From Ruminococcus sp. (GTDB taxonomy: Bacteria; Bacillota_A; Clostridia; Oscillospirales; Ruminococcaceae): a stretch of 64,000 bases of DNA. Position 1 is the first letter of the stretch; each line of letters opens with the position of its first letter. The notes beneath the pieces were generated by a model that was given only the letters and a program-made list of their open reading frames with translations, did no database searches and was not told the origin of the DNA. Positions 53,740-61,245 of this stretch are shown here, piece by piece. Both the position numbers and the translations under genes were made by a program. The stretch lies in NCBI GenBank assembly GCA_017480485.1, contig JAFVAN010000013.1, forward strand, positions 1 through 64,000. Reading direction: 5' to 3'.

Positions 53740-54487
53740 GTGTACCCTCCTTCATAAGACGGGCAAGGATATACTGCTGCCCCTTGCCGGTTACCAGCGT
53801 CTGCTGATAGGTCTTTATCTCACCGTGCATCTCAAACACCGACTCCTTGACACGGAAGTACCCACGCTCGATATATTCCTGATATGGCAGATTCCCCGCC
53901 ATAAGGATGCCCTTTGCGCGCAGCCATGCGAACAGCCTTGTCCTGCCGATGCGGATCCCGTGGTCGGCACACAGCTTTGCCATCTCGTTCATGTCGATGA
54001 GGTTAACGGTGTCGGACACATGGTCGGCAAACCTGACCTTCGGCTCGTCACGGCGGATACGCTCGTTGAGCTGGTTTATCACCTGACACTGCAGCTTAAA
54101 CAGATTCTTGACTGCGTCATCGGCGAAGGTGAGATAGGTCTCAACGAACATATCCTCATTGGCAACATAGCCGCCGGTCTTGCGGATAGTGGGCAGCACT
54201 TCGGAAGTCACCCAACGCTTGAAACGCTTTGCGCTTGGCAGCTTGCTTGAAAGCACAAGGCTGTAAAAGCCGGATTCGTTTATAAGCGTTGCCATAGTAC
54301 CATTGACGGTGAACGTTTCGTTCACCGTCCTATCTTCGGGGTCAACGTGGTCTCTTATGGCTTTCTGAGGGTTGGTGTACTTCAGAATTACCGCAATGTC
54401 CTTCCCCACCAACCAAGGCTCGCCATTAATAATGGTAGACCTTACCGAACCAAATTCCTCATTTACAAAAGTCATTATCTCATTCAT
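53732..54487 (-). CDS. BRO-family antirepressor
   Basis: 251 residues. An N-terminal Bro-N domain (GEPWLVGKDIAVILKYTNPQ and VLSSKLPSAKRFKRWV) is followed by a C-terminal KilA-C/ANT domain (EMAKLCADHGIRIGRTRLFA, LRAKGILM). Such proteins are phage-type regulators that relieve repression. Its ATG overlaps the methyltransferase stop as ATGA; AAGGAG lies about 10 bases upstream. Confidence 0.85.
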   Translation of the reverse strand: MNEIMTFVNEEFGSVRSTIINGEPWLVGKDIAVILKYTNPQKAIRDHVDPEDRTVNETFTVNGTMATLINESGFYSLVLSSKLPSAKRFKRWVTSEVLPTIRKTGGYVANEDMFVETYLTFADDAVKNLFKLQCQVINQLNERIRRDEPKVRFADHVSDTVNLIDMNEMAKLCADHGIRIGRTRLFAWLRAKGILMAGNLPYQEYIERGYFRVKESVFEMHGEIKTYQQTLVTGKGQQYILARLMKEGTHA

Positions 54488-55533
54488 ATTTTTGTATTCT
54501 CCTTTTCGATCTCCTTTATAAAATTCGCCAGCGCTTCAATGACATTTACCGTCACTGCATTTCCTGCCTGCTTGTAGAGCTGTGCGTTTGATATACCCAC
54601 CGCCTTTGCCTTTGCAAACTGCTCATCTGTAAAACCCTGCAATCGCCAGCATTCCAAAGGCATGAGCTTGCGGATAAGACCGTTGTACGCAACTCCGTTT
54701 CTGTCGGTGACCGTGATAGTGAACATCGGGTCATCGGGATTCTTGAATCTGCGCCCCTGCTGACGAACCTTTTCTTTCATCGGTGTCAGCACTGGAATAG
54801 GTTTTTCCAAGAACAGTGCCGCAGATTTCTCACCCTTATGATGACCGATACCTCCGTCCTGTCGGGCGGTGATACACCTTGCGAGGTCAGTTATTGCCGG
54901 TTCGGGGTTCATATCAATACATTTCATTGAGTAAAAACCCTGTGTGGCAGATGGTGTTACAGTATGGGCGATGTCATGTCCGACCCGACCTCTGCGGCTG
55001 TTCAAATCTGCGTAGGCAAGGTCAATGCTGTCGCCCGGCACAGCTATCTGATAGCCGCTTTTTGTAAGCGACTTTATCGGCAGACCAAGTATCTCATACA
55101 GCCCCGACTTGCCGCCGAAGCCACCTGCATTGCCAGTAAGCGTTATACTCAGTCCTTCGGGGGAGTAGACTCGGCAGCCTTCTCGCCCTGGTATGCGTTG
55201 GATAAGAGTCTTTGGATTTGACTCCGTGAAAGACAGAACTCTGCCGGCACATTCGGTTCTAAGAAATCCGATAATGAACACTCTCTTTCTGGACTGGGCG
55301 ACGCCATGATCCGCGCTGTTAAGCACCTGCCATGTGACATCGTACCCCAGTTCATCCAGCGTATGGAGGATGGTCTCAAACGTCCTGCCTTTGTCATGCG
55401 ACAGTAAGCCGGGGACGTTCTCCAGGAGCAAATAGCGAGGTCTTTTGACGGCGGCGATCCTTGCAATTTCAAAGAATAACGTTCCTCGGACATCGTCAAA
55501 TCCTCGCCGCTTTCCAGCGATTGAAAAGCTTTG
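54484..55533 (-). CDS. DNA cytosine-C5 methyltransferase, 3' exon
   Basis: Second coding part of the methyltransferase split by the group II intron. Starting at base 55533 it reads QSFSIAGKRRGFDDVRGTLF, which directly continues the exon 1 motif GGFPC. Then come LLLENVPGLL (motif VI ENV), SRKRVFIIGF (motif VIII), GYDVTWQVLNSADHGVAQ, a variable target-recognition region, and RKLMPLECWRLQGF with QAGNAVTV (motifs IX-X). With exon 1 it gives 424 residues, normal for the family. Without splicing, translation from the first start stops a few codons into the intron. Confidence 0.85.
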   Translation of the reverse strand, partial: QSFSIAGKRRGFDDVRGTLFFEIARIAAVKRPRYLLLENVPGLLSHDKGRTFETILHTLDELGYDVTWQVLNSADHGVAQSRKRVFIIGFLRTECAGRVLSFTESNPKTLIQRIPGREGCRVYSPEGLSITLTGNAGGFGGKSGLYEILGLPIKSLTKSGYQIAVPGDSIDLAYADLNSRRGRVGHDIAHTVTPSATQGFYSMKCIDMNPEPAITDLARCITARQDGGIGHHKGEKSAALFLEKPIPVLTPMKEKVRQQGRRFKNPDDPMFTITVTDRNGVAYNGLIRKLMPLECWRLQGFTDEQFAKAKAVGISNAQLYKQAGNAVTVNVIEALANFIKEIEKENTKI

Positions 55534-56257
55534 ATCGTGATAGGTAATTCTTTGAAGCTATCTCCGAATTTTCCCCCACGCCACACCGTGCATGAGACTT
55601 TCACCTCACACGGCGTTCCATCAGCAGCTGATCTGCTGCTGACTGGAGCCTATCCCTCCGCTGTGTTTCCACAGCTTCAACGGTACTGCGGCTCCGCTTT
55701 CTGTCAGATAAAAAACAAGTTATACCGCAATGGCTTTCCTTGCTGCCGCTTCATCGTGTGTGATCACTCTGCGTTCTGACATTACCACGTTCCGATGATC
55801 CTATCTGTGCATATATTCTTAGGTCTGTCCTCTGAGCCTGTGCGCTTGACAATGCCTGCAACATTGTAAGGAATTTCATACCCTGCAGTTTTACTTTTCC
55901 TCACACACCCCATGAATTATGGTGACGGCATTTCTGCCGCCGGATCCTATAGACTCGTACATTCGGACATTCGCTTAACAGCTTTAAAGCTACATACTGA
56001 CCGTAAATATTTTATAGACCCCCGGCATATTGGCAGCGCCGTTCATCTCTGAACAGCTTTCCACAGCATTATCTGTTTGGGCTGCTTTCTGCCGACTTTA
56101 ACGTGCTCTATACATTGCGGCTATCGCATGCCGCTTTGCATAACGTAGGTTCAGGGCAGGCGTTTTGGGGCGTTACTCCCTCATTCCGCCTGTCGGATCA
56201 TCAGTTCTCCCGATTACTTATCAGTGCCCGACCTTTTCAGCCGGGAACGTGTCGCAC
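55534..56257 (-). mobile_element. ORF-less group II intron (724 bp) inside the cytosine methyltransferase gene
   Basis: The 5' end reads GTGCGACACG (GUGYG consensus) and the 3' end CTATCACGAT (AY end). A domain V hairpin lies at 55583-55617: paired arms CCGTG.../...CACGG, a two-base bulge and a GAAA tetraloop. Domain VI follows, with an unpaired A eight bases before the 3' end as possible branch point. No maturase/reverse transcriptase frame is present, so it would need help in trans. Excision joins the two exons in frame. A CGC before the domain V stem may be the catalytic triad, a variant known in class IIC; class not settled. Confidence 0.85.
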
Positions 56258-56482
56258 ACAAGGGAATCCTCCGCAAATAAGGTCGAAATCCGGCATGGTT
56301 TCGGGGTTGATCTTTCTTGCGTCATCGTAATACACCTCCTTCGATGTGTCGTATAGGGCTTCATAAGCCTGTTTTGCGTACTTGTCACACTCGCAGTAAC
56401 CGACACATTCAAAGCCGCCCGCCCTCTCAAGGCCTGAGCGGAAACCGCCGATACCTGCGAAGATATCGAAAAATCTTATCAA
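56258..56482 (-). CDS. DNA cytosine-C5 methyltransferase, 5' exon
   Basis: 75 codons: MIRFFDIFAGIGGFRSGLER (motif I), GYCECDKYAKQAYEALY (motif II), and ICGGFPC, ending at the catalytic Cys codon of motif IV. Frame continues after splicing at 55533. The start is a TTG at 56482 with GGAGGA about 9 bases upstream. Unspliced, six codons of intron (VRHVPG) follow before a stop. Orphan: no restriction gene is near. Confidence 0.85.
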
Positions 56483-56576
56483 GAATATTGTCCTCCTTCC
56501 TTGTTATTCCGAAGATTTTTCTTTGAAGCTTAACATTAATCAATTTTAACACCTCTTTCTTTTTTGGATATGTATA

Positions 56577-56606
56577 AAGCCGCCTGCACATATTGTACAG
56601 ACGGCT
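56577..56606 (-). terminator. Hairpin between the 76-residue gene and the methyltransferase
   Basis: On the minus strand AGCCGTCTGTAC pairs with GTGCAGGCGGCT around AATAT (G-U pairs included) and is followed by TTTATAC. In the 202-base gap 56483-56684 nothing else was seen apart from a short rightward frame that was not accepted. Confidence 0.55.
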
Positions 56607-56684
56607 CATCGAAAGGAGTATGAATATGACACCAAAAACGCCCCCGACAGTACGTTCAAGTACCGCCGAAGGCGTGATCTGTTA

Positions 56685-56915
56685 TTATGCTGTTTTTTCG
56701 GAATAGTCCATCGCCATGATACGGCGGATATCCTGTATCTTAGGGTAATCGTAGGATTTGCTACGGCACATCCAGCAAGAGCAGTGTATCTTGCCTTTAC
56801 TCAGCATTCCTTCGTGCTTGTAGTACCAGTAGTCATTCTGCTTGTGGATAATGCGCTTCTTTCTGCCAATGTGGTTTATCCTCTGATGTCTTGTGTAGGC
56901 TCTGCTTCTGCTCAT
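56685..56915 (-). CDS. Small basic CxxC protein
   Basis: 76 residues from ATG 56915 (AAAGGA 9 bases before; 13 in-frame codons upstream rejected). Very basic: MSRSRAYTRHQRINHIGRKK, then KIHCSCWMCRSKSYDY, a CxCxxC-type metal site candidate, and DIRRIMAMDYS. Small proteins of this kind are widespread in Firmicutes mobile elements; role unknown, possibly nucleic-acid binding. Confidence 0.6.
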   Translation of the reverse strand: MSRSRAYTRHQRINHIGRKKRIIHKQNDYWYYKHEGMLSKGKIHCSCWMCRSKSYDYPKIQDIRRIMAMDYSEKTA

Positions 56916-56973
56916 GCGATTAGTCCTTTCATTTAATATGTATTTACCGAGCATATTTCAGCTCGGCTTTTTT

Positions 56974-57549
56974 CTACATTCCCATATTCTGCCCCTCGGA
57001 TTCGTCAGGCTCATCGACCTGTTCCTCGTCCTCGCTGACATCATTCGGCATAACAGTCAGCACATTCTGGAAAGGAACGCCGATATCGTGAACAGCGGAA
57101 TGCATTATCTCCGGCATCGCTCCGACCATTTCGCTTATAGCGTGTATCAGAGGAGTACGGAAATCATTGTCCTCAAACAGCTTGTCGATGTCGAAGCTGC
57201 TCTCGCCGCCAACTGCCCGGGCGGCAATATCTCTTGCAGTCTCCAGCAGAAGGTCATGCAGCTTTAGCTCACTGCCCACGAATTCGCCTATCTTTCGCTT
57301 TACTGACGCCGCCACCGACTGGTCTATCTTAGGGTTGACGATATGGAAATCATCGACCTCGGGGACAAGAGCAAGACTGCTGCCATTGCGCCATTTCATG
57401 TGGACATTGCCGGCATCATCGATATATTCGACCTTTCCAAGCGACCCGCTTTCTATGGGATAAGGGTCGTCCATGTGGTCGAGACAGATCATCGTTCCGG
57501 GAGGGTACAGCGTTCTCAAACGCTCTATCTTCTTTTCATCGTAAACCAT
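56974..57549 (-). CDS. DUF4314-domain mobile-element protein
   Basis: 191 residues. The first 70 form DUF4314: IERLRTLYPPGTMICLDHMD, GSLGKVEYIDDAGNVHMKW and NGSSLALVPEVDDFHIV, an SH3-like fold. The remainder is helical and acidic with no recognised domain. Function unknown. It lies 4 bases after the ribbon-helix-helix-like gene. Confidence 0.68.
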   Translation of the reverse strand: MVYDEKKIERLRTLYPPGTMICLDHMDDPYPIESGSLGKVEYIDDAGNVHMKWRNGSSLALVPEVDDFHIVNPKIDQSVAASVKRKIGEFVGSELKLHDLLLETARDIAARAVGGESSFDIDKLFEDNDFRTPLIHAISEMVGAMPEIMHSAVHDIGVPFQNVLTVMPNDVSEDEEQVDEPDESEGQNMGM

Positions 57550-57553
57550 TAGA

Positions 57554-57985
57554 TCACCCCATATTCATCGCCATATCTTCGGCTTCTTCCTCAAAGCCCT
57601 CATCTTCTTCGAGAACTTCGTCATCAGACTCGGTTTCCTCAGCCTCACCATTGTCCTGTTCCTCCGACTGCTCCTGGCTTTCGGTCTGCTGCTGATCTCT
57701 GTCAAGTTCTGCACGGATGAGCCCCAGCACAAAGTCCTTCTGCTTCATGTGATGCCTGTTCAGGTAGTCCTTGATCTCCTGGAACAGCTCCTCCGCTACC
57801 TGAAAAGCCATTGTCCTCATATTACTCATTTTCTGTTCCTCCTGTATTCTCGGGTTCAACTCATTGTCAAGAGCCTGCGCCACAAAATCTGCCATTGTCA
57901 TGCCGTGTGCTTCGATGTATTCACGCACCTGTGCATGAAGCTCGGCATCTACCTTCACTGTTATGCCTTTCTTTTCATTCGGCAT
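57554..57985 (-). CDS. Ribbon-helix-helix-like protein with two repeats and acidic tail
   Basis: 143 residues. Two related blocks, ITVKVDAELHAQVREYIEAH with MADFVAQALDNEL and MAFQVAEELFQEIKDYLNRH with KDFVLGLIRAEL, have the strand-helix-helix pattern of CopG/Arc-type DNA-binding proteins. A Gln/Glu-rich tail of about 50 residues follows. It could regulate the element's accessory genes. Its start overlaps the end of a 46-residue gene. Confidence 0.6.
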   Translation of the reverse strand: MPNEKKGITVKVDAELHAQVREYIEAHGMTMADFVAQALDNELNPRIQEEQKMSNMRTMAFQVAEELFQEIKDYLNRHHMKQKDFVLGLIRAELDRDQQQTESQEQSEEQDNGEAEETESDDEVLEEDEGFEEEAEDMAMNMG

Positions 57986-58115
57986 CGGCCTTGCTCCTTT
58001 CCAAGAATTTTCTTATGACGGTCTCGACTATCTCATCAGCTGAAAGGCCGCGCTTTGCCGCCTCGGTCATTATAATGGCAACATACTGATGCGGTATAAC
58101 TATTTCTTCCTTCAT
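57975..58115 (-). CDS. 46-residue protein, possibly an RHH-like regulator
   Basis: Reads MKEEIVIPHQYVAIIMTEAA, KRGLSADEIVETVIRKFLER, then SKADAE: a strand followed by two helices, similar in outline to ribbon-helix-helix proteins. GGGAGG lies about 7 bases before ATG 58115. Overlaps the upstream gene's stop and the downstream gene's start, hence tightly coupled. Confidence 0.55.
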   Translation of the reverse strand: MKEEIVIPHQYVAIIMTEAAKRGLSADEIVETVIRKFLERSKADAE

Positions 58116-58951
58116 GTCATACCTCCCATCCCCATATCCTCGCCCTGCGCCAAGCTGTTCAGATACTCTCTTTCGGGCAGAAGCCGCCAGTCATTGCTGT
58201 CATTCCAAAAACTGACATTTACCTCTCCGGCATCTGTTCTGAGATATTTCTGTTCCAAAGATTCTCCCCAGCCATCACTCAAGCACGAAGAACAGTAACG
58301 TATGAACTTTGCCATAGCTTCATCTGAAAGCTCGCCGACCACCTTTGCAGTAATGACCCCTGTCAGCTCGCCCTCGATGACCTCAACAGAACAGTGCGCC
58401 GAGTATATCTTGTTTTCCAGCTCATCATCATCGCCTTCGGGGTGATACCAGTGCATCAGCCCTCGTTCCTGTTCCTCGGGCAGATCGTTTTCCTTGATGC
58501 CGATGTTTATAACGTCAGCATATTTCGCCATCTCCGCATTGTCGGCGATGCAGCACTCATGGGGGTAATCGTCAACGTGAAGATAAATCTCCAAAGGGCA
58601 GAGCAGTCGCATTTCATGAGCATGGGTCTTTGCGAACTGCTCCCATATAAGTTTCGCCTGCGGAATATACTGGGCGTATCGAAGATAACTGAACCCTTCG
58701 CTTTCCACAAGCAGACCGTCGCCTTCTTCCTTATCATATATCAGCAGGCAGTGATACTCGCCGTCCTCCTTGAACATAAAGTCGAGATTATCCGTTATTT
58801 CTTCATATTCCTGCATCGAACACGATCTCATCTGCCTGAAACGATAATTGCTGACGGGAACAGCCTTCTCTACCACACAAGTCTCGGTGTTGAATGTGCT
58901 TGACTTTCGTATCATATCGGTTACGTTTATTGTTAACTTTTCCTCGCTCAT
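58112..58951 (-). CDS. Conserved conjugative-element protein, unknown function
   Basis: 279 residues, acidic, no signal or membrane segment. Notable blocks are NYRFRQMRSCSMQEYEEITD, GLLVESEGFSYLRYAQYIPQ and LEIYLHVDDYPHECCIADNA. It looks like one of the large cargo proteins seen beside DUF4314 and amidoligase genes on these elements. No reliable family. Overlaps genes on both sides by 4 bases. Confidence 0.6.
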   Translation of the reverse strand: MSEEKLTINVTDMIRKSSTFNTETCVVEKAVPVSNYRFRQMRSCSMQEYEEITDNLDFMFKEDGEYHCLLIYDKEEGDGLLVESEGFSYLRYAQYIPQAKLIWEQFAKTHAHEMRLLCPLEIYLHVDDYPHECCIADNAEMAKYADVINIGIKENDLPEEQERGLMHWYHPEGDDDELENKIYSAHCSVEVIEGELTGVITAKVVGELSDEAMAKFIRYCSSCLSDGWGESLEQKYLRTDAGEVNVSFWNDSNDWRLLPEREYLNSLAQGEDMGMGGMT

Positions 58952-59226
58952 GCCTGTCCTCCCATCGAAAGCTCCGGCTGTTCCGGTATGAAAGCCTTGT
59001 CCTCGCAGGAAACCACGTCCTTTGCAAACTGTTCCGCTTCCTCCATATCCTCGGCAAGTATCTCATACCCGACAGCCGCCGTGAACTCATCAAACTTTTC
59101 CGTCCTGCCCTCATCGGTAAACACCGAAAAAGAAAACCCCCGACATATCACCTCATTGCCGCTGCCGTCTGTGCGGACAAGGTGATCGTCGGGGGTGATG
59201 TCGATATAGAATCCTTTGTATTTCAT
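58948..59226 (-). CDS. Small hypothetical conjugative-element protein
   Basis: 92 residues starting MKYKGFYIDITPDDHLVRTD. The likely fold is a small alpha-beta domain ending in an acidic helix (EILAEDMEEAEQFAKDVV). Ends SMGGQA; several neighbours end in similar Met/Gly-rich tails. No family recognised. Confidence 0.55.
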   Translation of the reverse strand: MKYKGFYIDITPDDHLVRTDGSGNEVICRGFSFSVFTDEGRTEKFDEFTAAVGYEILAEDMEEAEQFAKDVVSCEDKAFIPEQPELSMGGQA

Positions 59227-59238
59227 CTTTGCCTCCTT

Positions 59239-59793
59239 TCAGAGCTTGAAGCTCATCTGAATGTCATCGTCAAGGTCGAAATCCTCACCTTCGTCCTCAT
59301 CCTCATCAAGTGATTCATCGTATTTGATATTCATATCCGAAGCGTAGTCATAGGCACGAGCCGCAGCTTCGACCAGATAACTCGTATCCATGCCGTTGGC
59401 CTTGTAGCCGTCCCAGATGGTCTGCAAGTAACCCTGTGAGGGAGGCGCTATCTGACCTCGGTTCATCAGATATGCCATACCCGTGACAGTCTCGCCGTTC
59501 ATATCGACCTCAATCTCCTGCTGCCGGTAGAGATGCGGCCAGCCTTCGTATCTGTTTAGGGCAGGAATATCCCTCGGGTCAAGCTCCCACAGCAGCACCG
59601 GCACCTCTGTACTGGGCTTAGGCACTATCGTTGCCACGCCTCTGAACTCCAGCTCCCAGCCCTTGACCATTGCTGTTCCGACTACCTTTGAATGTGGACA
59701 TCTAAATGACATCTGCGGCAGGTTGATATTCGAGCCGTATGCGACATAAAGCATAGGCTTAGTCGGCAGCCTGTATTCGCTTTTCTTTTTCAC
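59239..59793 (-). CDS. Gamma-glutamylcyclotransferase (AIG2-like)
   Basis: 184 residues. YVAYGSNINLPQM (YGSN substrate loop, about 16-22), FRGVATIVPKP, and LNRYEGWPHLY with the catalytic Glu. AIG2/GGCT enzymes release 5-oxoproline from gamma-glutamyl-amine compounds. The amidoligase gene lies 11 bases upstream. In published comparative genomics such pairs on mobile elements are proposed to make and break gamma-glutamyl (isopeptide) links. Confidence 0.8.
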   Translation of the reverse strand: MKKKSEYRLPTKPMLYVAYGSNINLPQMSFRCPHSKVVGTAMVKGWELEFRGVATIVPKPSTEVPVLLWELDPRDIPALNRYEGWPHLYRQQEIEVDMNGETVTGMAYLMNRGQIAPPSQGYLQTIWDGYKANGMDTSYLVEAAARAYDYASDMNIKYDESLDEDEDEGEDFDLDDDIQMSFKL

Positions 59794-59804
59794 TATATCA
59801 CTCC

Positions 59805-60920
59805 TTACATATTCATTGTGACCGCAGTATTCTCGGTCATTTCTTCGTTTTCTGCTTCTTCGTCCAAATTGCCCGACAAATCGCCTACAACGCCGTTTTG
59901 TTCCTCATCGGGTGTTTCCTCGCCCTCGCCCTCATCTTGCGACACGGGGCTTGCTGGCGCGTTACGGGCGGCTTCACGCTCTGCTTTGAGCCGTTCACGC
60001 TGGGCGATAGCATCTTCGGGATGCCGCCAAGCGATATTCCCAGAAAGATGCTTGAGCAGGTGAGTGCGGTAGTTCTTGTATTCGTCCCCGATAAATCCAA
60101 GGTTAAGCAGAAAAACACGAAAGCTGTACCGCATATTATCCGAATGCGATACAGCCGGGGAGCAATATTTCTTTGTAACTGCTGCATTTGAAATAGCGAG
60201 AGCCAAAAGTATTTGTGCTTTGACCTCGCCGGCATGAAGTGATGCATTACAGGCTCTTATTTCATAATGTCCCTGCTGAAAGAAGCTGTGCAGATTCAAG
60301 GCATGATAACGAGTCGGGTTGTAATGTTGGTTCGGGCTGCTGTCAGTCTCGGCATACCACAGCCTCTTGATTCCGTCCATTGTTCTCGGCTTACGGCGAT
60401 TTAGCTGCTCAACAAAAGTGCGGTTTATCTTCTTGCAGTAATTTGACCGTGCAGAGGAGACCTGGAGTGCATCCCACAAGAAATCCTCTTTGCTCGACCA
60501 CAGATTGACAAGGTTCCTTATTTGCTGCGGGGTATAGTCGGCAGCGTCGATATGGATATGAGTTCCGCAGTCGTAGTCGGGGCCTGTGATCGCCCCCTCC
60601 TTACGCAAAGCTCTGATGACCTCTTGGAGCAGGTCAAGATCCTCGAATTCAAGGATAGGAGAGTTCATCTCGACCTTGTAATAATCTGAAGCAAAATCGC
60701 CATTTTTCTTTCGGGCGTAGATACTGCTGTCATAGACTATCTGCCACTTTCTGCCTTTCTCATCGCCGACAGTATATTTATCGTAGCTGCCGCCTACATG
60801 GTTAATACTGCCTCCCAGCACCTTTTGGATTGCCTTAGCTGCTGCACATCGAGTTATGCCTGTCATCTCGATCTCGACACCGAAGCGTCTTGTCTTGATA
60901 CCGTCAAAGTTTCCGGCCAT
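59805..60920 (-). CDS. Amidoligase-family enzyme (glutamine synthetase/GCS-like)
   Basis: 371 residues from ATG 60920, which has GGAGGTGAAAC directly upstream (a longer frame to 61001 has no ribosome site). KTRRFGVEIEMTGITR (Glu-rich metal site near the N-terminus), YYKVEMNSPILEFEDLD, and DCGTHIHIDAADYTPQ are amidoligase (PF12224) motifs. The family forms amide bonds, probably gamma-glutamyl, to an amine or a protein. A long acidic, disordered tail follows. It is the first gene of the accessory operon. Confidence 0.85.
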   Translation of the reverse strand: MAGNFDGIKTRRFGVEIEMTGITRCAAAKAIQKVLGGSINHVGGSYDKYTVGDEKGRKWQIVYDSSIYARKKNGDFASDYYKVEMNSPILEFEDLDLLQEVIRALRKEGAITGPDYDCGTHIHIDAADYTPQQIRNLVNLWSSKEDFLWDALQVSSARSNYCKKINRTFVEQLNRRKPRTMDGIKRLWYAETDSSPNQHYNPTRYHALNLHSFFQQGHYEIRACNASLHAGEVKAQILLALAISNAAVTKKYCSPAVSHSDNMRYSFRVFLLNLGFIGDEYKNYRTHLLKHLSGNIAWRHPEDAIAQRERLKAEREAARNAPASPVSQDEGEGEETPDEEQNGVVGDLSGNLDEEAENEEMTENTAVTMNM

Positions 60921-61245
60921 TGTTTCACCTCCGTCCTTTTGGATATGTAGCAAAGAAAAAAGCCCGAATCTGGTGTTCTCACATTTCGTGAAAAGCGCCA
61001 AATCCGAGCTTGCTTTTTATGTATTATAATGGTATAATGGTTTTGACCGCTGCGGAGGCTGTTTTTGCTCATGATTCGCCAATTTGTTAGTAACTGGTAA
61101 TTGCATATAGTTTCGGGTGGTTCTGATCGAAAAATCGCCAAAATTCATCCACGGTTTTTAGTTTGTAAAAATCGAGATTTTTAGGCTCGCAAACACTGTA
61201 TTTTCGGGCGCTTTAGGCATTTTCATCTTTTTTGGGTGAATAAGG
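60921..61245. other. Gap between the accessory operon and the recombinase remnant
   Basis: 325 bases with no gene. It holds two TATAAT-like elements near 61025-61038, readable in either direction, and AT-rich sequence. The leftward operon promoter must be here but no good -35 could be picked. The right boundary is where serine-recombinase homology begins abruptly, probably the element's end or a deletion join. Confidence 0.5.
61010..61038 (+). promoter_or_regulatory. Possible rightward promoter
   Basis: TTGCTT (61010-61015), 17-base spacer, TATAAT (61033-61038). It points towards the recombinase remnant. Weak -35; possibly fortuitous. Confidence 0.3.

Noticed and set aside
54484..56482. Reading the methyltransferase as a plain pseudogene with a gap
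   Set aside because: Exact codon-boundary junctions, GUGYG and AY ends and a domain V hairpin fit a spliceable intron better than random decay.
56614..56700. 28-codon plus-strand frame with AAAGGAG upstream
   Set aside because: Very short, overlaps the end of the 76-residue gene and a terminator region, and encodes no recognisable peptide.
61125..61155. Sequence resembling the 19-bp repeat (TCGCC then AAAATTCA) near the element's right end, and TTTCGCAAAA near 63585, as attachment sites
   Set aside because: Only 10-12 bases match, with an extra base or unrelated flanks; probably chance in AT-rich DNA.
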